Origin: Amaurobius ferox
Lineage: Eukaryota; Arthropoda; Arachnida; Araneae; Amaurobiidae
Reading direction: 5' to 3'
DNA length: 64,000 nucleotides
Assembly (NCBI GenBank): GCA_951213105.1
Contig: OX578138.1
Location: 91,542,914-91,606,913 of the forward strand
Below are positions 24,661 through 37,423 of this stretch, piece after piece (positions within the stretch are counted from its first letter, which is position 1; each line of letters opens with the position of its first letter). The notes under the pieces are model-generated. The model did not search any database and was not told where the DNA came from. It saw only the letters and a program-made list of their open reading frames with translations. The position numbers were made by a program, and so were the translations under genes.

Positions 24661-25075
24661 TAATGTCAGAAATAACACTATGCATCTCCATGCCCCCTTC
24701 CTGTGTCAGAGCATAGCTTTCATCTTCGCAACTCTCATCAATTATCCTCCGCTCTTTCTTCTCGCTTTTGATTCAAGGAATTTTATGCATTTTTATTAAA
24801 ATTTGAAGTGCAATTCACAAAAATCGCGGAAGGTGTTTAGTGAAGGTATGTACTGATTGTGCTTATTTTGGTCGCCAGGCTAGGGGCCTTCTTTCGTAGG
24901 CGACCAGGGAACGTGCCCCTCTCCCCTCTCCCAAACACCTTCCCTGCTTAAGTTTTTAAAATGTAACAGACTGACATTTTGAAAATAGGAATACATTATA
25001 ATTCACACGCATGCGTTGTAATCAATCATTAATAAATTATTAGATACGTTACTTTCACTCCTAATTATATTTATT
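24661..25075. other. Unassigned DNA with a GC-rich hairpin
   Basis: Mostly featureless, except for an inverted repeat TGGTCGCC (24869-24876) / GGCGACCA (24899-24906) with a 22-nt loop, followed by a C-rich stretch. Confidence 0.4.
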
Positions 25076-25202
25076 ACTTTCCTTATATACATAATGTATA
25101 AGGAAAGTATTATGACGGGATCGAAAATTCGAATTCGAGTTTACGACGGGAGAGCACGTTTCAGACATCCCTAATCACGAATCAAACATTTTTGAAGTGA
25201 TG

Positions 25203-25290
<88 letters not shown>

Positions 25291-26064
25291 AGTGAGACTG
25301 TGGAGACGATAACTGCCGAACGAATGGACCGATTCGAACTAAATTTGGCACAAAAATCACAATCCCTAAACACTGGAAGCCTATTGTTTTTATACGCATT
25401 CGACTGCTCAGAGCCCTCCTAAATTTTCGAGTGAAACTTTGAAAAAAACATTAAAAAATAAAAACCGTTAATAAAGTTACACAAATAGAGCAAATAGACA
25501 TTTCTTACGTAATTTTTCATTAGAAAACGATTAACATGATTTTTAGAACGCTTGCATGAACCGTTCTCGAGATATTGCACATTTAAAAAAAATATAAAAA
25601 AATTATATAAAATAAAAACAAAATATTTGCTATTGAGAAACATGTTGACATTTCATATGTAATATCATGCGATAAATTGGGTGACATCATTTTCGTGGAT
25701 CTAGCTCGTTCCATTCATGAAAAATATAATAATCATTCCAATCGATCCAAATAATCCAATAATCATTTATCTGCTATAAGAATAAATTATTTCTCCGTCC
25801 ATAACGCTTGACGAGATTTTGTCGACGAATTGGGCGGAATGTCGCCAACTTGGCAACACTTTTAAATGTTACCAAATTAAAGAAAATCTCGCCAAATGGA
25901 TAAAAATGAAGCTAAATCAATGAAAATAACGAGTAATTTACGAAAATTCAATAACTTGGAAAGATTATAAATATCTACTAAAAGAATAACCTATTTTGTT
26001 TTTGCTGTAAAAGTAGTTAATACATTGTATTATATATGGAAAGTTATGTGCTGCCCACATCAGA
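25076..26064 (+). repeat. Family R element, copy 3
   Basis: Starts ACTTTCCTTATATACATAAT with the inverse TATAAGGAAAGT and ends CTGCCCACATCAGA before a T run. It has two TG microsatellites (about 25205-25237 and 25241-25288) separated by AAAGTATG. The intervening conserved blocks match the other R copies. No protein is encoded. Confidence 0.72.
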
Positions 26065-26092
26065 TTTTTTTATATGTATTAATATGTGTTTA

Positions 26093-28168
26093 TCAACGGT
26101 TATATCAATAATTGGTACTGTTTTATATACAACAGAAAATCTTTGTTTGTCCAATATTCTTGTTTGTCACGTTTGAAGAGACAGTTTTGATATATGGTAT
26201 ATATATATATATATATATGGGACTCGATGTATGGGAAATATTTTTTTAAATATCCCAAATTCCCGACTTTTGGGAAGTGTTGTGAATTTGGATATGATTC
26301 ATTATCTCTATAAAAATTAAATTACATTTTTTATAATGTCTGACGCTTTGTGATAGTCATTCAATTTTTGTAGAATCGAGCAGTCTCAACTTTATATTTT
26401 ACTTTAAAATTATGTACATTCAAAATAAAATACATGACTATTTCTTATTGTTCAAATTATTTAAAATTCCCAATAAAATAAAATATAAATTCTTAGTACA
26501 AAAATGCGTGCTAAAATCCCGAATATTTTCTTTAATATTTAGTATTTCAAGTAAGTTTCCTTTAAATCAAAAACGTATTTCCACTGAGGAATATATAATT
26601 TAGAGTATGTTTCCTATCAATTTAATAATTTAGTTACAGTTTGAATATATAACTTATATTTGCCTTGGAACTTATCAACGCCGTTGCAACAATCCTTCTA
26701 ACTCTAAGAAGAGCTGTAAACGCTTTGAAAGTGTCAAATTCCTTATTGCGTTGAATGTATCTTGATAAATTCCACGATACACATGAATAATTTTCAATAA
26801 CTCTTACATTCGTGATAACATAGGACTTCTGAGGATTTCACAGTAGTGAGAAGATCTTTTGAGACAATCCCAAGAGAATTAGATGAGCAGATTTCGAATT
26901 ATTGCACGTTGTAGCATTACCGTGATTAATAAGACAGAGTATCAACATGGATTATGAATTGTTTACCTGATGCCTGAATTAAATCGCTCTGTTTCTACTT
27001 ATTGCACAATATAATCAGATTCCGATTGATTTATCGAAATGCGCATTTGAATTACCAACTGTTCACATTAGTACAGCTTTAAATGTATGAATGAAACATT
27101 TTTCTAGTGCAGCATGCAGAATTCGAGGGCCAGATTCACTCTTTTTTGGATTGAATTGTTTACTTGATGTCTGAAATAAATCGCGATATTTCTCCTTATT
27201 GCACAATATAATGGAATTGTGACTGATTTGAAAGATAATATATAGATATATAATTTAGACTGATTAATAAGATATCTATTGTTATTTGAATTACGAATAG
27301 ATCACACTACTACAGCTTCAAATGAAGGTAAGAATCATTTTTTTGATGCAGAATGCAAAATTAAAAGGACCAGTTTTACTCCTATTTGGATAATGATCAT
27401 CAATTATCCATTAACTGCTCTTGACTATATGTAGTAAGGAAATCTAGAGTAAAATATTTAATCACTAATAAAATTCGTGTGTGTCAGTTCTATATGTCAG
27501 ATTGGTTGGGCTACACTTCATTATACTTTCTTATTGCCACTCTCAGATGCACACTTAATCCAGGATTTGGGAATATACACTGTTTTATTTCTCCCATTTT
27601 GTGCCCATATCGTCTTTAGTGGATTTGCTGATGTCTAACACTCACAACTGGGATCCATCGTATCCTCAAGACAACTATTTGCTGCATTGTTATACTATCT
27701 GTCCTTGAATACGTTGTTCAAGATTTGCTTGTCCTTTGCACAAGGTGTTTGTATGTATTGGTATGAGCTGTCATTTTGAGACCTGCGTTATTAACCAACA
27801 AAGCCAAAAGTACGCTCTGATGGTACTGAATTAATATATTATTGATCGCAAAATAAACTGAATTACAGCGTATGATTTATAGCCTAAAAGTTAACCTATA
27901 TGGGTCGTTTCAAAGTGTGAATTTTGTTCTACTGTCCAGGATTCCATAATTCAAAAGTTTCAGGTAATTTATCTTAAATGCCACGAGAAATATAGTTATA
28001 TTCTTCTTTAATTTATTTTTTTACTTTCTCATTTTATTACTTCAAATTGAACGGAAGAAATGTTTTAAAATAAGTTCAAATTTGAAAGCTTGGCAAAAAA
28101 GCACGTATTTCAAAATATACTGTTCTCAGTTCGAATACTCATAAGATAGATTTCAGTTTGTAAGAGCA
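26093..28168 (+). repeat. ~2.07 kb duplicated segment, copy A (uninterrupted)
   Basis: From ATATCAATAATTGGTACTG at about 26095 through GAACGGAAGAAATGTTT near 28050 to about 28168, this segment matches 31150-31585 joined to 50265-51858. It has no protein-coding content. It contains its own diverged ~212-bp internal duplication (GAATTGTTTACCTGATGCC near 26957 and GAATTGTTTACTTGATGTC near 27166), shared by both copies. Copy A preserves the empty Helitron target at 26544/26545. Whether this is a segmental duplication or two copies of a non-coding repeat family is undecided. Confidence 0.85.
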
Positions 28169-28194
28169 TATATATATATATATATACATATATA

Positions 28195-31150
28195 TCATCA
28201 TTTTATTTTTATATTTGGCACGACAACGCAGAGTGAGGAATGGCCTTCCACTGAAGATTCCTCCAGAACCGTCTATTTCTAGACCTAGTCTGTCAGTCTC
28301 TTGCTCTAATCACTCTGAAATCCGAATCAACTGAGTCAAGCCATCTCAGCTTTGGTCTTCCTCTTTTTCTACTACTAAAGGGCCTTGTAACAAACATCTT
28401 CTTTACCGGGTCCCTTTCATCCATTCTAGCGATATGAGAGGCCCAGTTCATTCGCTTAATTTTAAAATATTTAATAATATCGGGTTCCTTAAAATATCTA
28501 TAAATCTTTGAGTTAAAACGCCTCCGCCATAGGCCGTTCTCCTTTACTCCACAAAGGATGCCTCTGAGAACCCTACGCTCAGAAACAGAAACTATACCTT
28601 CTCCATTTTTTGTTAAAGACCACGTTTCCGAACCATACATTAGGACCGACCTAATGGTAGTTTTATAGATAAGGAACTTTGTTGTTCTAGAGAGGAAACA
28701 AGACCTCGAAACAGGGCGAAGTCCAAAACATGCCTTGTTGTACAGTGAATTACGATTTTGAACTTCAGGGATAATATCATTTTTTGCATTTAAAAAAGAT
28801 CCCAGGTAATTAAAACCAGAAACAGTTTCAAACTCATGTGGGCCAATTTTCAGAAAGTTGGCCGTATCACCAGTTGGTGTTTTCTGTACTGGCATCTATT
28901 TGGTTTTAGAAACATTTACAATAAATCATATTCGACTTGCAGCTATCTCCAAGGAGGATAATATTTCTCTCAAAGCCGGAACACTCCTAGCAACTATATC
29001 GATATCATCAGCTTAAGTTAGGAGCTACACAGACCTGTGTATGATGTTTCGCTGTACATCAATTTTTGAATCTCGTACAGCCTTCTCCAGTGCAATGTTA
29101 AAGATAATGCACGAGAGAGAGGGTCCTCCTGTTGTACGCCATTATTGACACTTAGGCTCTCGGAAAGGACGCCCAAAAATTTGATTTTACATTTGGTGTC
29201 ATGCAATGTACACATCACAAGTCTAATCATTTTAGCAGGAATATTAAATTCATACATTGCATCCATTAGATGCTTCCTACTCACGTTGTCAAATGAAGCC
29301 CTAAATTCAATAAACAAATGGTGAGTGTCAATACCATATTCAACTGATTTTTCCAAAAGCTGACGCAAACAGAACATTTGATCAATAGTGGATTTTCATC
29401 CTCTAAATCCACATTGACAGCTACCCATCTCATAATCAGCAAACGGCCTGAGTCTTTGACACAGAATAGTGGACAGGATTTTATAACATATGCACAGAAG
29501 GGTAATACCCCTATAATTGGAACAGATCATTGGGTCTCCCCTCTTAAGGATGGGACATAAAATACCAAAACTCCACTACGATGGCAGCTTCTCCGAGTTT
29601 CAAATAATCAAAATAAGTCTGTGCAAGTGCTCAAGCAGTCGGGGACTTCCAGTCTTAAGCAACTCTGCAGAGATAAGATCATGCCCAGGCTACTTATTGT
29701 TTTTGAGCCTTTTGATTGCCGACTCAACTTCATCTCTATCAGGAGGACGTATCAGTTCATCATCAGAAATGCCTAGGATGCTATGGCAAAGGTCGTCATG
29801 ATTATTCTCTGAATTTAGAAGTTCTTCAAAATGCTCTACCCATCTATTGAGAGCATCCCGTCTGTTAGCCAAAATTACTCCCTGTTTGTTTTTACAGAGA
29901 CTAGAACGTGGTTTAAAGTCGGAACTACTATTAATTTCCCGGTAGAATGCTCTGCATTTGTTTACGGATTTAAGATCTTCGATATCTCTCAAAGCCTCCT
30001 CCTTAAAAAGATCTTATCTCTCCTCTATAGTGTTCCTTTTCCTCTTTCCTAGCTCTTCTATATTCCTCATAATTATGTCTGGTATGAACCTACAGCATTT
30101 TTTTTCATGCCAGGTTTTTCTTGTTAGTAAGTTCAGCACATTCTTCATCAAACTAGTCTTAACTTTACTGCGAACAGTATTGCCAATAGTAGCTTTAGCA
30201 GCGTGGCAAATACTTTTCCTAATTTGAAACAAGCATTCCTCCAATACTAATTCCATTGATCTTCAACTTTTTACAGTCAAATGTTTTCAATGATACTTCT
30301 CTTTCTTTCATGGCATTAGAAAGCCGTCCTCTAAGTTTAGAAATAACCAAATAGTGATCTGAGTCAATATTTGCACCTCAATAAGTTCTAAGATCAATCA
30401 AGTTCGAGCAGTGCATAATAGTCTATCAAGACATAATCAATTTGATTTGATTAGAGCCCACTTGGTGCCCTCCAAGTTTCTTTATGAATTATTTTATGAC
30501 AAAACAAGGTGCTCTCAACCAACATACCATGCGATGCAGCAAAGTCAGCGCGTCTACAACCGTTATCGTTTGACACATCATGGAGGCTATGTCTACCAAG
30601 AACTGTCTGGTATTCAGACTCTCTCCCAACCTTAGCGTTGAGGTCACCAATAACAATTTTCACATCGTTTCCTGGACAACTATAATGATATAGTCTGGAT
30701 AGACTTTCATAAAATGTTTCCTATTTCTCGTCTGATTTTCCCTCAGTGGGCGCATGAGAACACAAAAAACTGTAATTAAAAAACCTCCCTTTAATTCGCA
30801 GTTTACAGAGTCTTGGTGAAACAGCCTGAAAATCCATAATGAGGTGTTAAATTCGCTTGCTCACAACAAAACCAGTACCCTCTACATGATTTCTGCCATG
30901 GCAACTATAAAAAAACCACATAATCCTTACTATCAAAAGTGCCACTACCAGTCTATCTTATTTCCTGTAATGCACATATATCTATATTGTATTGGTCTAT
31001 TTGTTGCAACACCATTAAAAGTGCTTTGCTTCAAAATAGAGACAAAACATTCCAGCTTCCAATTCTCAAATCCATAGTACGTTTTCCAGGTCGTTTCCAT
31101 AAAGCAGTCCCGTTTGTTTCTTCATTAGATTTCGTAACTGATATATTTTA
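28195..31150 (-). pseudogene. RTE-clade non-LTR retrotransposon (LINE), decayed, near full length
   Basis: Reading on the minus strand from an ATG at 31075, frames give SWNVLSLF, then ICALQEIR, IVIGDLNAKVG and HSLHDVSNDNG, the apurinic-type endonuclease of RTE elements. Next come a coiled, basic linker, a reverse transcriptase region (LRQLLEKSVEYGIDTHHLFI, FRASFDNV, NGVQQEDPLS at about 29377-29070), then the C-terminal block with YGSETWSLTK, LRGILCG and RKRGRPKLRW (28895-28293), ending about 28217. The RT core FADD-type box is lost among stops. A TA-rich simple tail lies at 28170-28195. Domain order EN-RT with no zinc knuckle and a ~2.95 kb length fit RTE. Many stops and frameshifts make it inactive. 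Confidence 0.85.
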
Positions 31151-31585
31151 ACGGGTATATCAATAATTGGTACTGTTTTATATAGAACATAAAATCTTTG
31201 TTTGTCCAATATCTTTATTTGTCACGTTTGGAGACAATTTTGACATATGGGATATATATGAGGTTCGATATATGTGAAATATTTTTTTAAATATCACAAA
31301 TTCCCGACTTTTGGGAAGTGGCGGGAATTTGGCTATGATTAATTATCTCTATAAAAACTAAATTACATTTTTTATAATACCTGACGCTTTGTGATAATCA
31401 TTCAATTTTTGTAGTATTGAACATTCTCAGCTTTATATTTTGGTATAACATTATATACATTCAAAATAAAATACATGACTATTTCTTAGTGTTGGAATTA
31501 TTTAAAATTCCCAATAAAATAAAATACAAATTCTTACTACAAAAATGTGTACCAAAATTCCGAATATTTTCTGTAATATTTAGTA
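31150..31585 (+). repeat. ~2.07 kb duplicated segment, copy B, left part
   Basis: Matches copy A from about 26095 to 26544 almost block for block (TTGTTTGTCCAATAT, AATTCCCGACTTTTGGGAAG, CTGACGCTTTGTGAT). It ends at TTTAGTA, exactly where the Helitron array begins, and resumes as TTTCAAG at 50265. Confidence 0.88.
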
Positions 31586-34004
31586 CTAGCAGCATACCCG
31601 TTCTTCGTACGGAGTATATAATATAAATAAACTTCAAATTCATAATCAGGTGCAAATTCGTATACTAAATGGCATTTTAAATCAAAATATTCTGTTAAAA
31701 TATTTAACATAATTCTCCTAAAAAGAAGTTAAGGAATGGCTGTTCTCGTTATTCAAAACTATCTTCACGGGTAGATCTGAAGAATAAAATATCCTGGCCT
31801 TTTTTGTAAGCAAATTTATAAAAAGTATGGAACTGAATCAATATATGCAAAATAATAGCGTATTGTATGGGACCCGTACTACTTATATACGCGAATATTA
31901 GAAGATATAACCTGTATTAGTAGATTACATATATAAATTGAAAATATCAATAAATCCGTAATCTTTAAACCAGTAGGCAGTAATTAATTTCAATATGTGC
32001 CCAAATGAAAGTGCTAAAATTATATGGGAAGATAAACCCGTAATACTTATAATGTCAAAGATTTGAAAATATGTCCTAGTGTTAGTAAAAGATTACCCGT
32101 ATTATAATATTTAGTCTGAAAATTTTTTGCCAGTATATAACAGATTACTTAATAAATTAAAAATATCAATAATCCCCGTAATCTTCATACCGGAAGGCTT
32201 GATTCCAATATATGCCAATATGCATGCACAACTTATATTCTCTTTGATTAGAAGATATACCCGTGCATTTGTAGAAGATTACTCGTACAACGTACAATAT
32301 ATGAGTTTCAACCATTTTTGCCGCAATAAAACAATGCCTTAAGAAATTGAACATATCAATAATCTCTGAATCAATAATCCCCGAAAGCATCAATAATAAT
32401 AATGTTTAAACATGAAGATCGTAATTGATATTATCCAGTCAAAAGTACGATGGCAATAAAATTTAATTTATATACATATCTTCATCATTAAAATCGGAAA
32501 AGATTTAATAAAAATCTTCTTCCTCATAAACACATTGAATTTAAATCCGTTGTTAAGCAACATGTTATGATTTGCTTCAAATAAATTGGTGGTCAAAATA
32601 TCGTCTGAATATCTCTAATGAAGATTTGGCGACATTTTAAAAAATCGCCAAATTTATCTCCAAGTGGGACTGTAGAACTGACAGTCCCACTTGGCGATAA
32701 ATTGACGAACCATCATCAAAATATTATCCCCTAAAGAAACACAATTTCGTTTATTTAGGGCAATTTATCAATTTCAAAATATTTTTATGGATTTCTAAAT
32801 ATTTTTATCAATTTGGTGACATTTTAAAAATTCGCTAAATGTGTTACTAAGTAGGGCGGTTGGACTAACAGACAAATGCTAACGAAACACCATTTCAGTA
32901 TTTTCTTTTAACAAAACAAAATAAATTTCATCGATATACGTCATTTTTATCAATTTGGGGACATTTCAATCAATTTGGCAACTTTTAAGGAATTTGCCAA
33001 GTTAGTGATATCCAGCCAAATTCGTAGCTCTAAATTCGCAGATCTGAATAAAATATCGTGATCCAGTTTGTATATACTAAATGAAAACACTAAAATATCA
33101 TTAGAAGATATACTCATTCTACACTTTTTCTGTTTAAACAATTGGATAAATGGATAAACAGAATATGAGTTTATAACCTAAACACAATATATTAGCTTAA
33201 AACCTCTTTGCTAAAATAAATGAAAGTGATGTATGCAGTTCGCAATTAATATAATTTAAAAAAAAATCAAACCGTTCATTTATAAGATATATTTTAATAT
33301 CCATTTATTTATTATTCAAATCGAAAAAATAATAATAATCATTAACAAACATATTTAATTTTATTCCTTTGCCGAGCAACATGATATAAGATAGAATCTT
33401 CCTCATAAAATGCGAAATTAAATAACCATTTTAATTTCTTTATACTTCTAATCGTTGAGTAAAAGCTTGTGAAATATAAAACATGGAGGTAGATTTTTCC
33501 ATTTAAATTCACGTTTCAAACAATTCATGCTTTCAGATAGTGACTAATTAATGCAAAAATCCTGCACTAAGCTCAGAAATGAAGTTTTCATTCACGTTGA
33601 CGTTTTAAACAAACGATTTTCATCCTTTCCGTTTGGATAAACTCCTAGGATGAAGTTCCGTTTTTCATTAATATCTCGACAACCACTGTTATTAGAAACT
33701 TGAAGCTTGGGCAAAATTTATGGGGGGCTATTTCAAGACTACTCACAAAATTTCATTATATTCGATTATGCCGTTCTCTCGTGATGATGAGACAAACGAA
33801 ATATTCGTTTTTCACTAATATCTCGAGAACCACTGGCTGTGCAAACTCCAAATATAGACTAAATTTTAAGTGGGGCTATTTCTAGGCTACCCCCAAAATT
33901 TCATCAAATTCGGTTCAGCCGTTCTCCCGTGATGATGGGGCAAACAGACAGAGGCAGACAGAGACAGACAGAGACAGACAGATTTTCAATTTTATTTATA
34001 TAGA
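31586..34004 (-). mobile_element. Helitron unit 1 (non-autonomous, full length 2419 bp)
   Basis: In element orientation (minus strand) it starts TCTATATAAATAAAATTG and ends with a short hairpin CCGTACGAAGAACGG, then GTATGCTGCTAG. These are canonical Helitron features: 5' TC, 3' CTAG, and a hairpin about a dozen bases before CTAG. The 3' end abuts a host T, as expected for A|T insertion. The 5'-terminal region has a GACAGA run and two ~120-bp internal repeats (TATCTCGACAACCAC / TATCTCGAGAACCACTGG; CACAAAATTTCAT). No Rep or helicase frame is found, so it is non-autonomous. Confidence 0.82.
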
Positions 34005-35953
34005 CTAGCAGCATACCCGTTCTTCGTACGGAGTATATAATATAAAGAAACTTGAAATTCATAATCATGCCCAATTCTTATAGTATACTAAATGACATGT
34101 TTAATCAAAATATTCTGTTAAAATATTTAATATAATGCTCCTAAAAATAAGTTTAAGAATCTCTGTTCTCGCTATATAAAATTATCTTCATGGACATATC
34201 TGAAGAATAAAACATCTTGGACCCCTTATGTAAGCAAATATAAAAAAAAAATATGGAATTGAATCAATATATGCAAAATAAAAGCGTTAAAATTGTATGG
34301 GACCCGTACTAATTATATACTCGAATATTAGAAAATATAACCTGTATTAGTAGATTACATGTATAAATTGAAAATACCAATAAACCCGTAATCTTTAAAT
34401 CTGAAGACAGTCATTTATTCCAATATATGTCAAAATTAAAGTGCTAAAATTATATGGGAAGATATACACGTACTACTTATAATGTCCGATTATTAGTAGA
34501 AGACTACCCGTTTTGCAATATGAGTTACAAATGTTTTTTGGTAAAATACAACAGACGACGTAATAAATTAAATATATAATTAATCCCCTTAATCTTCATA
34601 CCAGAAGACTGTACTTGATTCCAATATATATGCCAATATATGTCAAAATATATGCCAATATACCTGTACTACTTATATTCTCGTAGGTTAGAAGATATAC
34701 CCGTGCATTCCTAGAAGATTACTCGTACAACGTACAATATGCGTGTGTCAGCAATTTTTGCCGCAATAAAGCAATGGCGTAATAACTTAAAAATATCAAT
34801 AATCCCTGAATCAATAATTCCGGAAAATATCAATAATAATAATGTTTAAACCTGAAGAGTATAATTGATATTATCCAGTCCAAAATGAAATGGCAATGAA
34901 ATTTATTTTATATACATATCTTCATTATTCAAATCGGAAAGGATTTAATAAAAATCGTCTGCCGCATAAACACATTGGATTTAGATCCGTTGCTAAGCGA
35001 CATGATATCATTTGCCTCAAATAAATTGGTAGAAAAAATATCGTCTAAATAGTTATATTTCTATGGAACATTTGGCGACAGTTTCGTCAAATTAGCGACA
35101 TTTTAAAAAATCGCCAAATTTATCGCCAAGTGGGACTGTAGAACTGACAGTTCCACTTTGCGACAAATTGACGAAATATCATCACAATACTATCCCCTAA
35201 CAAAAAACAATTAATATCATTTATGTAGCGCAATTTTATCAATTTCAAGATATTTTATAGATTTGAAAACATTTTTATCAATTTGGTGACATTTTAAAAA
35301 TTCGCTAAATGTATCACTAAGTAGGATGGTTGGTCTGACAGATAAATGCTAACCAAACATCATTTCAGTACTCTCTTCTAACAAAACAAAAAAAAAAATT
35401 CATTGATATGTAGAAGACCCAAGCCACACGACCAACCCGAAGGTTTATGCCAGCTGTTTGTGTGTCGTTTATATCAATTTGGCGACATTTCCGTCAATTT
35501 GGCAAAGTTTAAGAAAAGTTGTCAAATTAGCGATATCCCTCCAAATTCGTAGCTTTGAATTTGCAGATCTGAATGAAACATTCTTATCCCGTTTCAATAT
35601 ACTAAATGAAAACATTACAATTGTATTAGAAGATATACCCGCTCTACTCTTTTCCTGTTTCAACAAGCGGCTATATGAATTTATTGGCTAAACACAATAT
35701 ATGAGTTTAGTAGCTAAATACGATATAAACTTCAAAACTCTTTGCCAAAATAAATGAAATTGATGTACGCAGTCAGCAATTAATATAATTAAAAGAAAAA
35801 TCAAACCGTCCATTCATAAGATATACTTTTATATCCATTTATTTATTATTTAAATCGAAAAAAAATAATAAAAACATTAACAAACACATTTAATTTAATT
35901 GCGATGCCGAGCAACATGATATATCCTCCTAAAATGTTAAAATTTATAAACCA
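34005..35953 (-). mobile_element. Helitron unit 2 (5'-truncated)
   Basis: Its CTAG end (34005-34008 on the plus strand) directly abuts the TC end of unit 1 without host bases. It is collinear with unit 1 (GTACGGAGTATATAATATAA; AATTTATCGCCAAGTGGGAC; GAGCAACATGATAT), but stops after the GAGCAACATGATAT block. It therefore lacks about 0.5 kb at its TC side before meeting unit 3. Confidence 0.75.
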
Positions 35954-37351
35954 CTAACAACACACCCGTTATTCGTGCGGAGTGTATAATTTAAAGAAAC
36001 TTAAAGTTCGCAATCACGTGCAAATTCTGTTAAAATATTAAATTTATTGCTCCTAAAGAGAAGTTTAAGAATATATGTTCTCACTATGCAAAATTATCTT
36101 CACGATCAGATCTGAAGAATAAAACATCCTGCCCCCTTTTGTAAGCAAATTTACAGAAGAAAAAATAGGAATTGAATGAATATATGCAACCCCGTACTAA
36201 TTATATTGTCGCAGATCAGAAAATATGCCAATGCGTTAGTAGAAGATTACCCGTATTACAATATGCGTCTCAAAAATATTTGCCAAAATAAAAGAGATGA
36301 CGTAATAAATTGAAAACATCAATAATATCCGTACTCTTTATACCAGAAGGTCGTAATTGATTCCAATATATGCCAATATATATCAAAACATATGTCAATA
36401 TACCTGTACTACTTATATTCTCGTAGATTAAAAGATATACACGTGTATTTGTAGAAGATTCGTACAACATACAATATATGAGTTTAAACAATTTTTGTCA
36501 TAATAAAATAATTGCATAATAACTTGAAAATATCAATAATCCTTGAATCAATAATCCCCGAAAATGTAAATAATAATAATTTTTAAACCTGAAGACCGTA
36601 ATTGATATTATCCAGTCAAAAATGCTATAAGAAAAGTCAAATCGTTTTTTTCTAAAATATAATTTTATATCCATTTATTTATTATTCTAATCGAAAAAAT
36701 AATTATTAAAATTAGCAGACAGATTTAATTTAATTGCGTTTCTGAGTAACATGATATAAGATAGAATCTTATATCATGTTAAATATGTCATGTCTTATAA
36801 CATAAACTGCGAAATTAAATAACGATTTTGATTTCTCTATACTTCTCATTGTTCCGTAAAAGCTTGTTTTAAATAAACCATGAACCATGGAGATAGATTT
36901 CCCCTTTAAATCATGTTTCAAACAATTCATGTTTTCAGAAAGTGGCTAATTAACGCAAAAAATCTCCCATCAAACTCAGAGATTAAATTTTATTTCACTT
37001 TCAAACGATTTTCAAGCTTTTCGTTTGGATAAACCACGGAGTTAGGGAGTAGAACTCCTAGGAAAAAGTTCCGTTTTTCATTAATATCTCGACAACCCCA
37101 GGTCTTAGAAACTCGAAACTTGGACAACATTTATGGGGGGATGTTTCAAGGCTATTTACCAAATGTCATTCAATTCGGTTCAGCCGTTTTTCCGTGATGA
37201 TGAGACAAACGAAAATTTCGTTTTTTACTAATATCTCGAGAACCACTGGTCGTAGAAACTTAAAACACGGATATAATTTTAAGTGGGGCTATTTCTGGGC
37301 TACCCACAAAATTTCATCAAATTCGGTTCAGCCGTTCTCCCGTGATGGTGT

Positions 37352-37401
<50 letters not shown>

Positions 37402-37423
37402 TTTTCATTTTTATTTATATAGA
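35954..37423 (-). mobile_element. Helitron unit 3 (internally deleted, 1470 bp)
   Basis: Plus-strand start CTAACAACACACCCG is a mutated version of the CTAGCAGCATACCCG end. The unit is collinear with unit 1 but lacks the central GCCAAATTTATCGCC region. It retains the 5'-terminal double repeat, a long GACA run (about 37357-37400) and the TC end (37422-37423). Confidence 0.75.

Noticed and set aside
25182..25422. Open frames of Thr-His or Cys-Val repeats in family R copies (also at 62511-62768 and 4101-4511)
   Set aside because: Artefacts of TG/CA microsatellites; the same repeat carries them in different frames with stops elsewhere.
37357..37400. GACA run as an independent microsatellite locus
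   Set aside because: It occupies the same place in each Helitron unit near the TC end, so it is part of the element.
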